DNA of 64,000 bases from Siphonobacter sp. BAB-5405 (GTDB lineage: Bacteria; Bacteroidota; Bacteroidia; Cytophagales; Spirosomataceae), in NCBI RefSeq assembly GCF_002872335.1, contig NZ_NJAG01000001.1, positions 186,001 through 250,000 of the forward strand. Reading direction: 5' to 3'. Position numbers and translations under genes: made by a program. The stretch's first letter is position 1; the number at the start of each line of letters is the position of its first letter. Below are positions 52,992 through 61,840 of the stretch, piece after piece. The notes under the pieces are model-generated. The model worked only from the letters and a program-made list of their open reading frames with translations. It did not search any database and had not been told where the DNA came from.

Positions 52992-54023
52992 CTAAAACAA
53001 CTGATGATTCGTCACCACCGTCGTGCTGAAGGCTTGAGCTAATAGCTCAAAGGATCGAAGCCGATCTTCAAAATGATACGTCATGGTGGAAGCCATAATT
53101 TCATCGACCTCATATTCATTCGCCAACTGCGTAAGCTCCTCCTTTACCTGCTCGGGCGTACCCGAAACGATACGGTCGGCGTGGAAAAAGCGGAGTCGGT
53201 CTTCTTCGGCTAATGTAAACTCGTAATCTTTAATCGTTTCGTAGTCATCTACCCCTTCAAAACGTCCCTTGTCCATTTGAATCAAGCGGTATTCCAGTAC
53301 TTTTCGCAGTTGCTGGGCTTTTTCTTCCGTATCCGCACAGATCACGAACAAAGCCAGTAAGGCCGAGGGCTCGGGCATGAATTCAGATGGTCGGAAATCC
53401 CGCTTATAGGCCTCCACGATTCGGGGTGAAACCTGTCCGTTGATAAACCGGGCTACGGCCAGACCCATCCCATATTCAGCGGCCAGCTGACTACTTCCCC
53501 CACTCGAACTCAGAATCCACTGGGCCGGAATTGTATCGGCCTGCGGTACGGCCAAAACGGGACCATATTGCGTTCCGGCGGAATCCGTAAAGAAAGTTTG
53601 CAGATAATCGAGCTGTTGACGGTAACTTTGTTCACTGAAATCGTTCGACGGATTGAGCAACGCGGACGAAATCCGGTCTCCACCCGGAGCACGGCCCATC
53701 CCCAGGTCGATGCGTCCAGGAAACAGTGATTCAAGCAAACGGAAGTTTTCGGCTACTTTCAGGGCACTATGATTCGGCAGCATCACGCCACCGGAGCCGA
53801 TCCGGATTTGCTGCGTTTCGTCCGCCAGTTTTACCATCAGCACTTCCGGTGCTGAACCGGCAATGGCAGCGGCATTATGGTGTTCCGAAACCCAGAAACG
53901 GGTATATCCCCACTGATCAGCCTGTCGGGCTACCGTAATGGTCTGTTGTAAGGCATCGCGGGCAGAGCCGCCCTTCCGCACGGGCGACTGATCCAGGATA
54001 CTAAGCTTAATAGACTTGCTCAT
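52992..54023 (-). CDS. LLM-class flavin-dependent oxidoreductase (MsnO8-type)
   Basis: 343-aa bacterial-luciferase-like monooxygenase with a TIM barrel. It starts LSILDQSPVRKGGSARDAL, with WVSEHHNAAAIAGSAPEVL near 45-65, IRIGSGGVMLPNHSALKVAENFR near 75-97 and RIDLGMGRAPG near 105, all typical of the family. Uses FMNH2 to oxidise an unknown substrate. Divergent from ndh with a 327-bp gap. Confidence 0.93.
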   Translation of the reverse strand: MSKSIKLSILDQSPVRKGGSARDALQQTITVARQADQWGYTRFWVSEHHNAAAIAGSAPEVLMVKLADETQQIRIGSGGVMLPNHSALKVAENFRLLESLFPGRIDLGMGRAPGGDRISSALLNPSNDFSEQSYRQQLDYLQTFFTDSAGTQYGPVLAVPQADTIPAQWILSSSGGSSQLAAEYGMGLAVARFINGQVSPRIVEAYKRDFRPSEFMPEPSALLALFVICADTEEKAQQLRKVLEYRLIQMDKGRFEGVDDYETIKDYEFTLAEEDRLRFFHADRIVSGTPEQVKEELTQLANEYEVDEIMASTMTYHFEDRLRSFELLAQAFSTTVVTNHQLF

Positions 54024-54124
54024 GATTTTTTTGCATTATTCCGATTTCAACTAGATGCCAATTTTAGTACAATTGGCACTATAAGCTATTAAATGAACCT
54101 GATCCTGAACGTAGTATAAAATTT

Positions 54125-54156
54125 TTTGTTCTTTAGAAAGAAGAAACTGATTTTTG
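54125..54156 (+). promoter_or_regulatory. Candidate promoter of the NADH dehydrogenase gene
   Basis: TTTG at 54125-54128, a 20-bp spacer, and GATTTTTG at 54149-54156 (one mismatch to TAnnTTTG). The leader would be about 190 nt. The rest of the divergent gap (54024-54350) shows nothing clear. Confidence 0.35.
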
Positions 54157-54350
54157 TACTAAAATTCGATCAGTCCTTTTTTGAATAACAATGAGTAAGA
54201 ATACGAATCAAGCATGTTAGAATGCTCTTTTTCCCATTTTTAAACCATTAACTCTTAAACGTTTTCAGAGACCATTCGTTCCGCATGGATTTACGATGTA
54301 AATCTGGTTCGGTTTTTTTGGAAGAGAACGTTTGTTCATCGACTTGTCAA

Positions 54351-55697
54351 ATGCTTGATTTAAAAGATCTTTCGCTAAATATTCCAGAAACCACAAAACC
54401 CCGCGTGGTCATCATCGGGGGCGGTTTTGGAGGAATTAACCTGGCTCAAAAGCTTCCGGGGAAGCAGTTCCAGGTGGTTATGCTGGATAAACAGAACTAT
54501 CACGGGTTCTGGCCGCTGCTGTACCAGGTGGCTACGGCTGGTCTGGAAGCGGATGCGATCGCCGAACCGCTTCGGAAGATGTTCGATGAAGATTACGAAG
54601 ACTTTCATTTCCGTCCGGTACGCGTAACGAGTGTTAATCCAGCCACGAAAACGATCAGTACGCTGATTGGTGACCTCAGCTATGATTACCTGATCATTGC
54701 TACGGGTACGAAATCGAACTTTTTCGGTAACGACCAGATCAAGCAGAACTCGTTTCCATTAAAGAAAATTACCGATGCCCTGAACCTGCGTAGCCAAATT
54801 CTGCAGTGTTTTGAAAAGGCGAATATGACTACGAACGCGGCTCTGCGGCAGAGTTTGCTGAACATCGTTATCGTAGGCGGTGGTCCCACGGGTGTAGAAA
54901 CGGCGGGTGCTTTAGCCGAAATGCGGAAGCACGTACTGCCCGGTGATTATCCCGGTATGGACTTCACCAAAATGAATATCTATCTGGTGGAAGGCCTCGA
55001 CCGCGTACTGCCGCCGATGTCGCCCGAATCCAGTAAGAAAACGCAGGCGTACCTGGAGAAAATGGGGGTTATCGTGAAAACGAAAACGCTCGTAGAATCC
55101 TACGACGGCGAAGTCGTAACCTTTAAAGGAGGCGAACAAATCCAGACGCAGACGCTCGTATGGGCTGCTGGGGTAGCGGGTGCTACACTGCCCGGTATTC
55201 CTCAGGAAATCATCCAACGGGGCGGTCGGTACCCTGTGAACCTGTTCAATCAGATTGAAGGGTACACGGATATTTTCGCCATCGGTGATATCGCGATGAT
55301 GAAATCGGATAAGTATCCGAATGGTCACCCCGGTGTGGCTCAACCCGCGATTCAGCAGGGTCAACACCTGGCTAAAAACCTGAAACGCCTGCTGGCTGGA
55401 CAGGAATTACAACCGTTCAGCTACTTCGACAAAGGTTCGCTGGCCATTATTGGCCGGGCTCGTGCTGTTGCGGATCTGCCGGGTAAAATCACCCTGGGAG
55501 GTATCATTGCCTGGTTTGCCTGGTTGTTCGTCCACATTTACTACCTGATTGGTTTCCGTAACAAACTGGTCGTATTGAGCAACTGGCTGTACCGTTTCTT
55601 TACCTACGAACGCGGTACGCGTCTGATCATTCGTCCGTTTATCCGGAAGGGCGACAAGGCTACCGAAACGTTTATGAAACAGCAGGCGGCTGATTAG
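54351..55697 (+). CDS. ndh: Type II NADH dehydrogenase (NAD(P)/FAD-dependent oxidoreductase)
   Basis: 448-aa peripheral membrane flavoprotein that passes electrons from NADH to quinone without pumping protons. FAD-binding VVIIGGGFGGINLAQKL is near residue 18, NADH-binding NIVIVGGGPTGVETAGALAE near 170, WAAGVAGATLPG near 275, and IFAIGDIAMM near 310. A hydrophobic C-terminal stretch (IIAWFAWLFVHIYYLIGF, about 390-410) fits membrane attachment. The start is the ATG at 54351; a longer frame to 54285 adds a cysteine-rich non-conserved leader. Confidence 0.93.
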   Translation: MLDLKDLSLNIPETTKPRVVIIGGGFGGINLAQKLPGKQFQVVMLDKQNYHGFWPLLYQVATAGLEADAIAEPLRKMFDEDYEDFHFRPVRVTSVNPATKTISTLIGDLSYDYLIIATGTKSNFFGNDQIKQNSFPLKKITDALNLRSQILQCFEKANMTTNAALRQSLLNIVIVGGGPTGVETAGALAEMRKHVLPGDYPGMDFTKMNIYLVEGLDRVLPPMSPESSKKTQAYLEKMGVIVKTKTLVESYDGEVVTFKGGEQIQTQTLVWAAGVAGATLPGIPQEIIQRGGRYPVNLFNQIEGYTDIFAIGDIAMMKSDKYPNGHPGVAQPAIQQGQHLAKNLKRLLAGQELQPFSYFDKGSLAIIGRARAVADLPGKITLGGIIAWFAWLFVHIYYLIGFRNKLVVLSNWLYRFFTYERGTRLIIRPFIRKGDKATETFMKQQAAD

Positions 55698-55755
55698 ATT
55701 AGCCCGCTAAATAGGTTTGAGAGGGCACTTATACCTTTCATGCCACAGCCTATAG

Positions 55756-55791
55756 AAAAAGGGTTTTGGAAGCTTTTCCAAAACCCTTTTT
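55756..55791 (+). terminator. Terminator of ndh
   Basis: 16-bp perfect stem AAAAAGGGTTTTGGAA / TTCCAAAACCCTTTTT with a GCTT loop, also usable for the convergent isomerase gene. Confidence 0.9.
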
Positions 55792-55826
55792 TGTGACAGT
55801 CAAACTGTTCTTAGGTCAACTTACCA

Positions 55827-56663
55827 TTACTTTATACTTCCCTTCGTATAGATCATCCGGAAGTTTTTGACGCTTTCGGCAATTTCGGGAGCGTTATTTT
55901 CCCAATGGTATTCATATTCTGCCGAAATAGGACCTTTGAATTTCTGGCGTTTCATTTCAGCAATGACGGCTGGGATATCACAAACGCCGGTTCCCCAAAC
56001 GACATCGTGCGTCTTTGGAGCTTTTTCTTCCAAATCCTTAAAGTGCATGCCCAATACGCGTCCTTCGAGTTGTTTCAAACACGCTACCGGATTCAAACCT
56101 GAGCGTACCCAGTGCCCAATATCCGAGCAGGAACCCAGGTACGGGTTATTTCCAATCACGGCCAGTACGGAATCAGGATGCCAGTAGTGGGAAGGTTTGG
56201 GGTGATTGTGCAAGGCCACGTTGATTTTGTATTCCTGGGCCAGTTTACCGATGTACGGCATTTGCTTCACGTCCGGCTCGGAATTGATGTTCCGAATGCC
56301 CATTTCTTTGGCAAACTCGAACAGGGCTTTCCATTCGGCTTCGTCTTTGGCCCGAACTACACCATACGCTACCAGCGTAAGCCCTCGATCCTTGAGCATT
56401 TTTTTCACCGCCTGCCGCGTAGTCGCGTCCATCGTGAAGTTCATGGTGCCCGTCACCCCTCCGCCAATTTGCTGCGAGGGAAAAGCTTCGACGTATTTCA
56501 GACCGCAACTATCAATTTTTCGCAGGGCTTCGGCGAAAGGAAAGAGCCGGAACGAATAGGACTGGGCTCCGAGCATCCAGCCTGATTTGGATTCGGGCGT
56601 TTTCTGAGCGAACAGACTACTGGCCAGCAACAGGCTGCCCAGGAAGAGTAAGGCTTTTTTCAT
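55827..56663 (-). CDS. Sugar phosphate isomerase/epimerase (xylose-isomerase-like TIM barrel), exported
   Basis: 278-aa protein of the AP-endonuclease-2/TIM-barrel epimerase family. The start at 56663 gives a signal peptide (LFLGSLLLASSLFAQ). Metal-binding candidates are the Glu in INSEPDVKQ, His in VALHNHPKP, Asp/His in GSCSDIGHW, and Glu in ISAEYEYHW. Periplasmic members are common near sugar-use loci in Bacteroidota and act on keto-sugars or inositols; this one stands alone. Confidence 0.88.
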   Translation of the reverse strand: MKKALLFLGSLLLASSLFAQKTPESKSGWMLGAQSYSFRLFPFAEALRKIDSCGLKYVEAFPSQQIGGGVTGTMNFTMDATTRQAVKKMLKDRGLTLVAYGVVRAKDEAEWKALFEFAKEMGIRNINSEPDVKQMPYIGKLAQEYKINVALHNHPKPSHYWHPDSVLAVIGNNPYLGSCSDIGHWVRSGLNPVACLKQLEGRVLGMHFKDLEEKAPKTHDVVWGTGVCDIPAVIAEMKRQKFKGPISAEYEYHWENNAPEIAESVKNFRMIYTKGSIK

Positions 56664-57054
56664 AGGTCTAGAAATCATCTGAATAGATAGCGGAAATATC
56701 GGGAGTATTTTCAAATGCTGTATGTACAGTGGGATATTTTCCCATTGCTCAATGGTTAGCCAGTCCATTGCCTAGGCCAGCAAGCGGTTTAGATTTGGTA
56801 AATGACTTCAATTTTTATAAGTAGATACTTCATACAATATCATTAAAGTTCCAGAAGGTCTTTTCATGAAGTCATAAGCCCTTGATTTGTTAAAAACCAT
56901 TAATTTCTTCGCCCGTACTAAACCCGGCCCCGCCCAACTGATCCAAGCTTCAGTTACAAAAACAGCACAGAATTTAACATTTTTTAGGTAGTTTTTTACA
57001 CATAAAATGTTCAATTTTAGTGCTTTAAATGAATCGACTCGATTCACACCAGCC
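56664..57054. other. 391-bp divergent gap
   Basis: Separates the isomerase from the Trp-rich secreted protein. AT-rich right half, no clear promoter boxes or coding signal. Confidence 0.4.
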
Positions 57055-58494
57055 ATGAAAACAATCCGTATTTTCGCTCTGATCTGCTTCGTTTTTGCTG
57101 GCGTAGGCCGCCTAGCCGCCCAGCCTGGCGTAAGCATTTCCTTTGCGACTTTCTATAATGAATTGTCACCGTACGGTGAATGGATTCAGAATCCGCAGTA
57201 CGGTCAGGTCTGGGTGCCTAATGCGGGTCCCGACTTTCAGCCCTATGGTACGGCCGGACACTGGGAAATGACCGAATACGGAAATACTTGGGTATCGGAT
57301 TATCCCTGGGGCTGGGCTCCTTTCCACTACGGTCGCTGGCAAATGGACCCCTACCGGGGTTGGGTCTGGGTTCCCGATTACGAATGGGGACCGGCCTGGG
57401 TAGGTTGGCGGAATGGAGGCGGGTACTACGGCTGGGCTCCGCTCGGACCGGGTATGAACATCAGCGTTAACATTAACCTGCCCTGGAACTACTGGACGTT
57501 CGTACCGCAACGGTACATTTCAAGCCCTCGGATTTACAGCTATTGCGTACCCCGTACGCAGGTGGTAAACATCTATCATAATACGACGATCATTAACAAC
57601 GTCTATCGGTACAACAACCGCTCCTACGCTGCCGGGCCCCGAGCCTATGACATTCAGCGAGCTACGGGTCGTGACGTGGCGGTTCGTCGGGCGGATGATT
57701 TCGGTCGTCGGGCTGGTTTCTACGATCGGAGTAGCATGAGCGGCCGGAATGATCGCTTTGACCGAAATCAGGGCCAGTGGAATGGCAACAACCCAGGGAG
57801 AAATTCGGATAGTCGTCCGGGGAACTGGAACAACGGAAACTCTAATACTAACGATTCCCGGCCGACTCCGGACCACTCGAATCCTAACGTTTATCGTCGC
57901 GGCAATTCCGATTATAATGCTTCGTTCGACGCGAATAATCGTCCGAGACGGGAAACGGGAGCCAATCCGGAAGACGGTACCAATCCCTGGAATGCCAATC
58001 GTAACGGTAATCGTGCAGCGGACCCTAATAATTCCTTCGGAAATGGCCGACCTAACCGCGAAAGCAGTAATCCCTGGAATTCTGATCGTACGGCCGGCCC
58101 GAATCCTCAGCCTAGTCGCGAGTCTAATCCATTCGGCGGCAGTCGACCTGATCGTGAAGCCAGTAACCCCTGGAACTCCGGTCGTACTACCATGCCGAAT
58201 AACCAGCCCACTCGCGAATCCAATCCTTTTGGTGGCAGTCGCCCCGAACGGAGTGCTCCAAACCGGGAATCATTCCCCGACTTCCGGAGTAATCGGCAAT
58301 CTCCTATGAGTAGTCCTTCGGCTAACCCCTCGGAAGGTCGTTCCTGGGGAGGAGGCATGCGACAATCGTCGCCCGAAGGCCAGGGTGGTGGCTTTTCCAG
58401 AGGTAGAGAAAACGCGATGCCCCAGCAGGTTCCTGCTCAACCACAACCGGGTGGCGGCGGCGGCGGTATGCGTTCACGAGGGAGTAGAAACTAA
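57055..58494 (+). CDS. Trp/Tyr/Gly-rich secreted protein (DUF6600-like) with repeat tail
   Basis: 479-aa exported protein (signal MKTIRIFALICFVFAGVGRL). Residues about 30-165 are a Trp/Tyr/Gly-rich domain with repeated YGxW and WVPxxGP turns (QVWVPNAGPDFQPYG, WGWAPFHYGRW, GWVWVPDYEWGPAWVGW), as in DUF6600-type proteins. From about 210 on it is Asn/Arg/Ser/Pro-rich and disordered, with two tandem 32-residue repeats, ending in a Gly/Arg-rich tail. Likely cell-surface or periplasmic; function unknown. Confidence 0.82.
   Translation: MKTIRIFALICFVFAGVGRLAAQPGVSISFATFYNELSPYGEWIQNPQYGQVWVPNAGPDFQPYGTAGHWEMTEYGNTWVSDYPWGWAPFHYGRWQMDPYRGWVWVPDYEWGPAWVGWRNGGGYYGWAPLGPGMNISVNINLPWNYWTFVPQRYISSPRIYSYCVPRTQVVNIYHNTTIINNVYRYNNRSYAAGPRAYDIQRATGRDVAVRRADDFGRRAGFYDRSSMSGRNDRFDRNQGQWNGNNPGRNSDSRPGNWNNGNSNTNDSRPTPDHSNPNVYRRGNSDYNASFDANNRPRRETGANPEDGTNPWNANRNGNRAADPNNSFGNGRPNRESSNPWNSDRTAGPNPQPSRESNPFGGSRPDREASNPWNSGRTTMPNNQPTRESNPFGGSRPERSAPNRESFPDFRSNRQSPMSSPSANPSEGRSWGGGMRQSSPEGQGGGFSRGRENAMPQQVPAQPQPGGGGGGMRSRGSRN
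58057..58248 (+). repeat. Two tandem 96-bp coding repeats
   Basis: Units 58057-58152 and 58153-58248 each encode a 32-residue unit with NPWNS and SNPFGGSRP blocks. A partial third unit precedes them. In frame, so length can change without loss of the reading frame. Confidence 0.75.
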
Positions 58495-58601
58495 ATAGAA
58501 TTCTTCAGCAGGGTTAATCAAACCTTAAGCGAAGCAAATCAGTTATATAACATCATTGTTTATTGCCACAAAGCCGTACTTCGCAAGGGGTGCGGCTTTA
58601 T

Positions 58602-59472
58602 TTATGCTTTCTGATAGGCCCGGCGATACTCAATGGGCGTATAACCCGTAATACGTTTGAAATGCCGATTGAAATGCGAGAAGTTGGCATATCCACTTTC
58701 GTAACAAACCTGAGCCACGGGCCAGTCACTGGAAATCAGTAATTTACAAGCCTGCCCAATGCGTACCTCCGCCAGAAACTCGGTATAGGTTTTTCGCATG
58801 CGACTTTTAAAATACCGACAGAAGGAAGGTGGGTTGAGGGCGGCTTCGGCGGCAATGTCTTCCAGTGTAATCTTACTGGCAAAATGGGTAAAGGTGTAAT
58901 GGTATACTTTGGCCAGCCGTTCGGTATCCAGCAAATCGTTCGGTACACCGTAGCCGATACTAGCCAAGGGAACCAAATCTTTCGAATCCGCTAGCAGGCG
59001 TAAAATATCCAGCAGGCCTACCAGCCGGTACAGATCATCGCCAGTGGCACAATCCTGCATCCGTTTTTGTACGGCCTGTTGCGTCGCTCCTCGTCACTTT
59101 CAGCCCACGTTCGGCTTTCAGGAACAGATCGCGTAGGGGCTTCGTCTCGGGTAAAGTATTGAATTCTTTACCAGCAAAATTTTCGGCGAAATGAATGGAA
59201 AGCGAACTACATAGCTCCGTATTATCCGATTTAAAGTAGGCTTCATCGGAACGCCACAGATGAGGTAAGTTAGCACCTAGTATAATCAGTTCACCCGCTT
59301 CAAAGGCCTCCACGTGGTCACCTACGAGCCGCGTACCACTCCCCTGTTGTACCCAGGTAATTTCCAGTTCCGGGTGGTAATGCCAGCGATTGTAGAAAAA
59401 CGGCTCTACGACCTGCCGCATCCCAAACGAGGCCCTTCCTTCGAAATTAAACCGGTGATAAACGGGTTTCAT
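58602..59472 (-). pseudogene. AraC-family regulator split by a frameshift
   Basis: The N-terminal cupin domain (from 59472; FFYNRWHYHPELEITWV, LIILGANLPHLW) and the C-terminal double helix-turn-helix (ending 58602; KITLEDIAAEAALNPPSFCRYFK, VCYESGYANFSHFNRHFKRITGYTP) are in different frames. Removing one base near 59091 joins them as ...GLKVT-GATQQAVQKRMQD..., the usual linker. An intact protein would be about 290 aa and would control sugar-use genes. Either a true inactivating +1 insertion or a sequence error; the rest shows no decay. Confidence 0.85.
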
Positions 59473-59612
59473 GATGCTGCGTTTTCAGAACTGATTTAAA
59501 CCAAGTATAAGTTATGCAAATATAGTATCAATTGAAGTTAAGTGCGGGTAAGTAGTGCATTCAAACAATGTTGAATTTTGTTCAGTAAAACGAGCAAAAC
59601 CTAACCTCTACC

Positions 59613-60191
59613 GTGGTTTCTGATCAACAACTCTGGAATGCCTTACTGGACGGCGATTGTGAAGCGTGGGGCATCCTGTACCGCCGTCAGTACCGCCCGT
59701 TACGATCCTGGGCTTTGCGACGCTTTGCGGATTCGGCGATGGTTGAAGATGCACTCCAGGATTTATTTCTGTGGATCTGGCAACATCGGCAAAACCTCAA
59801 TCGCCATGCTCCGCTGACGCCTTATCTGAAATTTTCGCTTCGAAATCAGATTTTAAAGCTCCTACCCGCCAATCATATTTCCCTAAGTCAGGAAACGGAC
59901 GCCTTTGATCTGATTACGGAAAGTTGCCCCGAAAGTGGGTTGATTGAACGCGAAGCCGAAAATTCCTGGCAACGCTTTACGCGGCAGTCGCTCAACAGCC
60001 TGCCCCGACGGAAGCGTCAGGTCATGGAGCTGCGTTACCACGAAGGCTTTTCAATTGAAGAAATTTCCGAACGTACGGGCTTACAGTATCAGTCCGTAGT
60101 AAATGCCGTACAGCTTTCGGTCAGTCACCTGCGAAACCGAGCTTTGGAGGCGGGGTACAACTATCAGGTTTTTAGACGGAAATCCCGTTGA
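59613..60191 (+). CDS. ECF sigma-70 family sigma factor
   Basis: 192-aa sigma factor with region 2 near 25-90 (SMVEDALQDLFLWIWQHR) and region 4 near 125-180 (RRKRQVMELRYHEGFSIEEISERTGL). Start GTG at 59613. The family (FecI-like) is usually followed by a FecR anti-sigma and a SusC receptor; neither is here. The next gene encodes a DoxX-like protein 35 bp later. Confidence 0.92.
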   Translation: MVSDQQLWNALLDGDCEAWGILYRRQYRPLRSWALRRFADSAMVEDALQDLFLWIWQHRQNLNRHAPLTPYLKFSLRNQILKLLPANHISLSQETDAFDLITESCPESGLIEREAENSWQRFTRQSLNSLPRRKRQVMELRYHEGFSIEEISERTGLQYQSVVNAVQLSVSHLRNRALEAGYNYQVFRRKSR

Positions 60192-60226
60192 CTTTATGCT
60201 GGACCCAATCTTTTAGGAAGAACGGC

Positions 60227-60568
60227 ATGAGCCTCTACCTGATGTCTTTGCTCTACGTTGTTGCGGGTATTCTGCACTTCGTACGTCCGCAGACGTATCT
60301 GCGAATCATGCCTCCTTCCATTCCCGCTCCACTGACTATGGTGTACTTAAGCGGCGTTGCTGAACTGGTACTGGGCCTGGCTTTGTTGGTGCCTTCCCTT
60401 CGTACCTGGGCGGCCTGGGGCATCATTCTCCTGCTGATTGCGGTATTCCCAGCCAACTGGTATATGGCGACTTCCGGAAAGTTCACTAATATCCCCGCCT
60501 GGATTCTCTGGGCTCGACTGCCCCTACAGGGCGTTCTGATTTACTGGGCCTATACCTTTACCAAATAA
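60227..60568 (+). CDS. DoxX-like small membrane protein
   Basis: 113-aa protein with four hydrophobic helices (about 3-20, 40-58, 62-80, 92-110) and YVVAGILHFVRPQTYLRIMP, typical of the DoxX/DoxD-like family. The ATG at 60227 is favoured over the frame start at 60188, which overlaps the sigma gene. Role in the sigma operon unknown. Confidence 0.82.
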   Translation: MSLYLMSLLYVVAGILHFVRPQTYLRIMPPSIPAPLTMVYLSGVAELVLGLALLVPSLRTWAAWGIILLLIAVFPANWYMATSGKFTNIPAWILWARLPLQGVLIYWAYTFTK

Positions 60569-60655
60569 ACTACGCTTAAAATGAAACTTCCCGAACGTGT
60601 AGCACCTCCGGGAAGTCGTATTCTTGCTGTCAAAAGGCAGTCTTCATATTTAACC

Positions 60656-61609
60656 CTACTTCCAGTCACTCGCCTGATCCAGCTTTTCGATCGCCTCCGT
60701 ACTGAGCGATAATTCTGCTGCCTGGATGAACGACTGTAATTGATTCAAACTCGTAGCACTGGCAATCGGAGCCCCTATGGAAGGCCGGGCCATCAGCCAG
60801 GCCAGGGCTACACTAGCGGGTGTGACTTTGTATTCTTCCGCCACTTCATCCAGGGCCTTTAAAATTCCTAGTCCCTGTTCGTTGAGGTATTTCTTCACGC
60901 CCTGACCGCGTTGACTTTTCGCTAAGTCAGCCTCAGAACGGTATTTACCCGTGAGAAATCCACTGGCCAAGGAATAATAGTTAATCGTACTGAGTTGATG
61001 CTCCCGTACAATCGGCTCATAAATTTCTTCGTATTCTTTCCGCTCTACCAGACTATAATTGGGTTGCAGCGTTTCGTACCGGGGATACCCGTTTTTTTCA
61101 CTGGCCTGCAGCGAAGCTTTCAGTCGTTCGGGACTCATGTTCGACGTACCGATGATGCGTACCTTGCCCGCTTTCACCAGTTGATCGTATGCTTCGAGCG
61201 TTTCTTCGACGGGCGTACTTTCGTTGTCGTAGTGCGTCTGATAAAGGTCAATGTACTCCGTTTGCAAGCGACGCAGGGAGTCTTCCACACCTTTTAAGAT
61301 GTAGGCTTTTGAAACGTCCGGATGACCTTTGCCGTTGTCAGCTCCGATTTTAGTGGCTAGAATGATCTGCTCGCGATTGTTGCGTTGCTTCATCCATTTG
61401 CCCAGAATCGTCTCCGATTCACCGCCAATGTTGCCCGGTACCCACCGAGAATACACATCGGCCGTATCAATAAAATTAAAGCCAGCCGCTACAAAAGCGT
61501 CGAGTATTTCAAATGAAGTCGTTTCGTCGATGGTCCAGCCAAATACGTTTCCGCCAAAGGCCAGCGGTGCTACTTCAATGTTCGATTTTCCTAATGCTCT
61601 TTTTTGCAT
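60656..61609 (-). CDS. Aldo/keto reductase
   Basis: 317-aa NADPH-dependent oxidoreductase of the AKR superfamily. GNVFGWTIDE at the start, FIDTADVYSRW with catalytic Asp and Tyr near 47-55, ILATKIGADNG with Lys near 85, DLYQTHYDNE with His near 127, and ARPSIGAPIASATSLNQL near the end. Substrate not determinable. Confidence 0.93.
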   Translation of the reverse strand: MQKRALGKSNIEVAPLAFGGNVFGWTIDETTSFEILDAFVAAGFNFIDTADVYSRWVPGNIGGESETILGKWMKQRNNREQIILATKIGADNGKGHPDVSKAYILKGVEDSLRRLQTEYIDLYQTHYDNESTPVEETLEAYDQLVKAGKVRIIGTSNMSPERLKASLQASEKNGYPRYETLQPNYSLVERKEYEEIYEPIVREHQLSTINYYSLASGFLTGKYRSEADLAKSQRGQGVKKYLNEQGLGILKALDEVAEEYKVTPASVALAWLMARPSIGAPIASATSLNQLQSFIQAAELSLSTEAIEKLDQASDWK

Positions 61610-61788
61610 AGTTCAATGAATTTACGGAACCCGGAAGCTCCAGAAAACAGTACGGTAGCTTCTAAAAAAAACCGGACAAATAAGTCTAAAAACAGACGTT
61701 GGGTTCTGGTAAAGAAATTAAAATTTCCTGAAACACTGATTATCAAGGATTCAGAGCCAAATGTTTTCTTACTAGTGTAGAAATAAAA

Positions 61789-61816
61789 AAGCGGTCAAGC
61801 CAAGGCTCAACCGCTT
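61789..61816 (-). terminator. Terminator of the permease/aldolase operon
   Basis: AAGCGGT...ACCGCTT stem (13 positions, 11 paired) followed by a six-U run on the minus strand. Confidence 0.75.
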
Positions 61817-61840
61817 CCTATTGAGTACATTGTTTTGTAC

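Noticed and set aside
60586-60616. Terminator between the DoxX-like and aldo/keto reductase genes
   Set aside because: ACTTCCCG/CGGGAAGT stem exists but has a 15-nt loop and no T run on either side.
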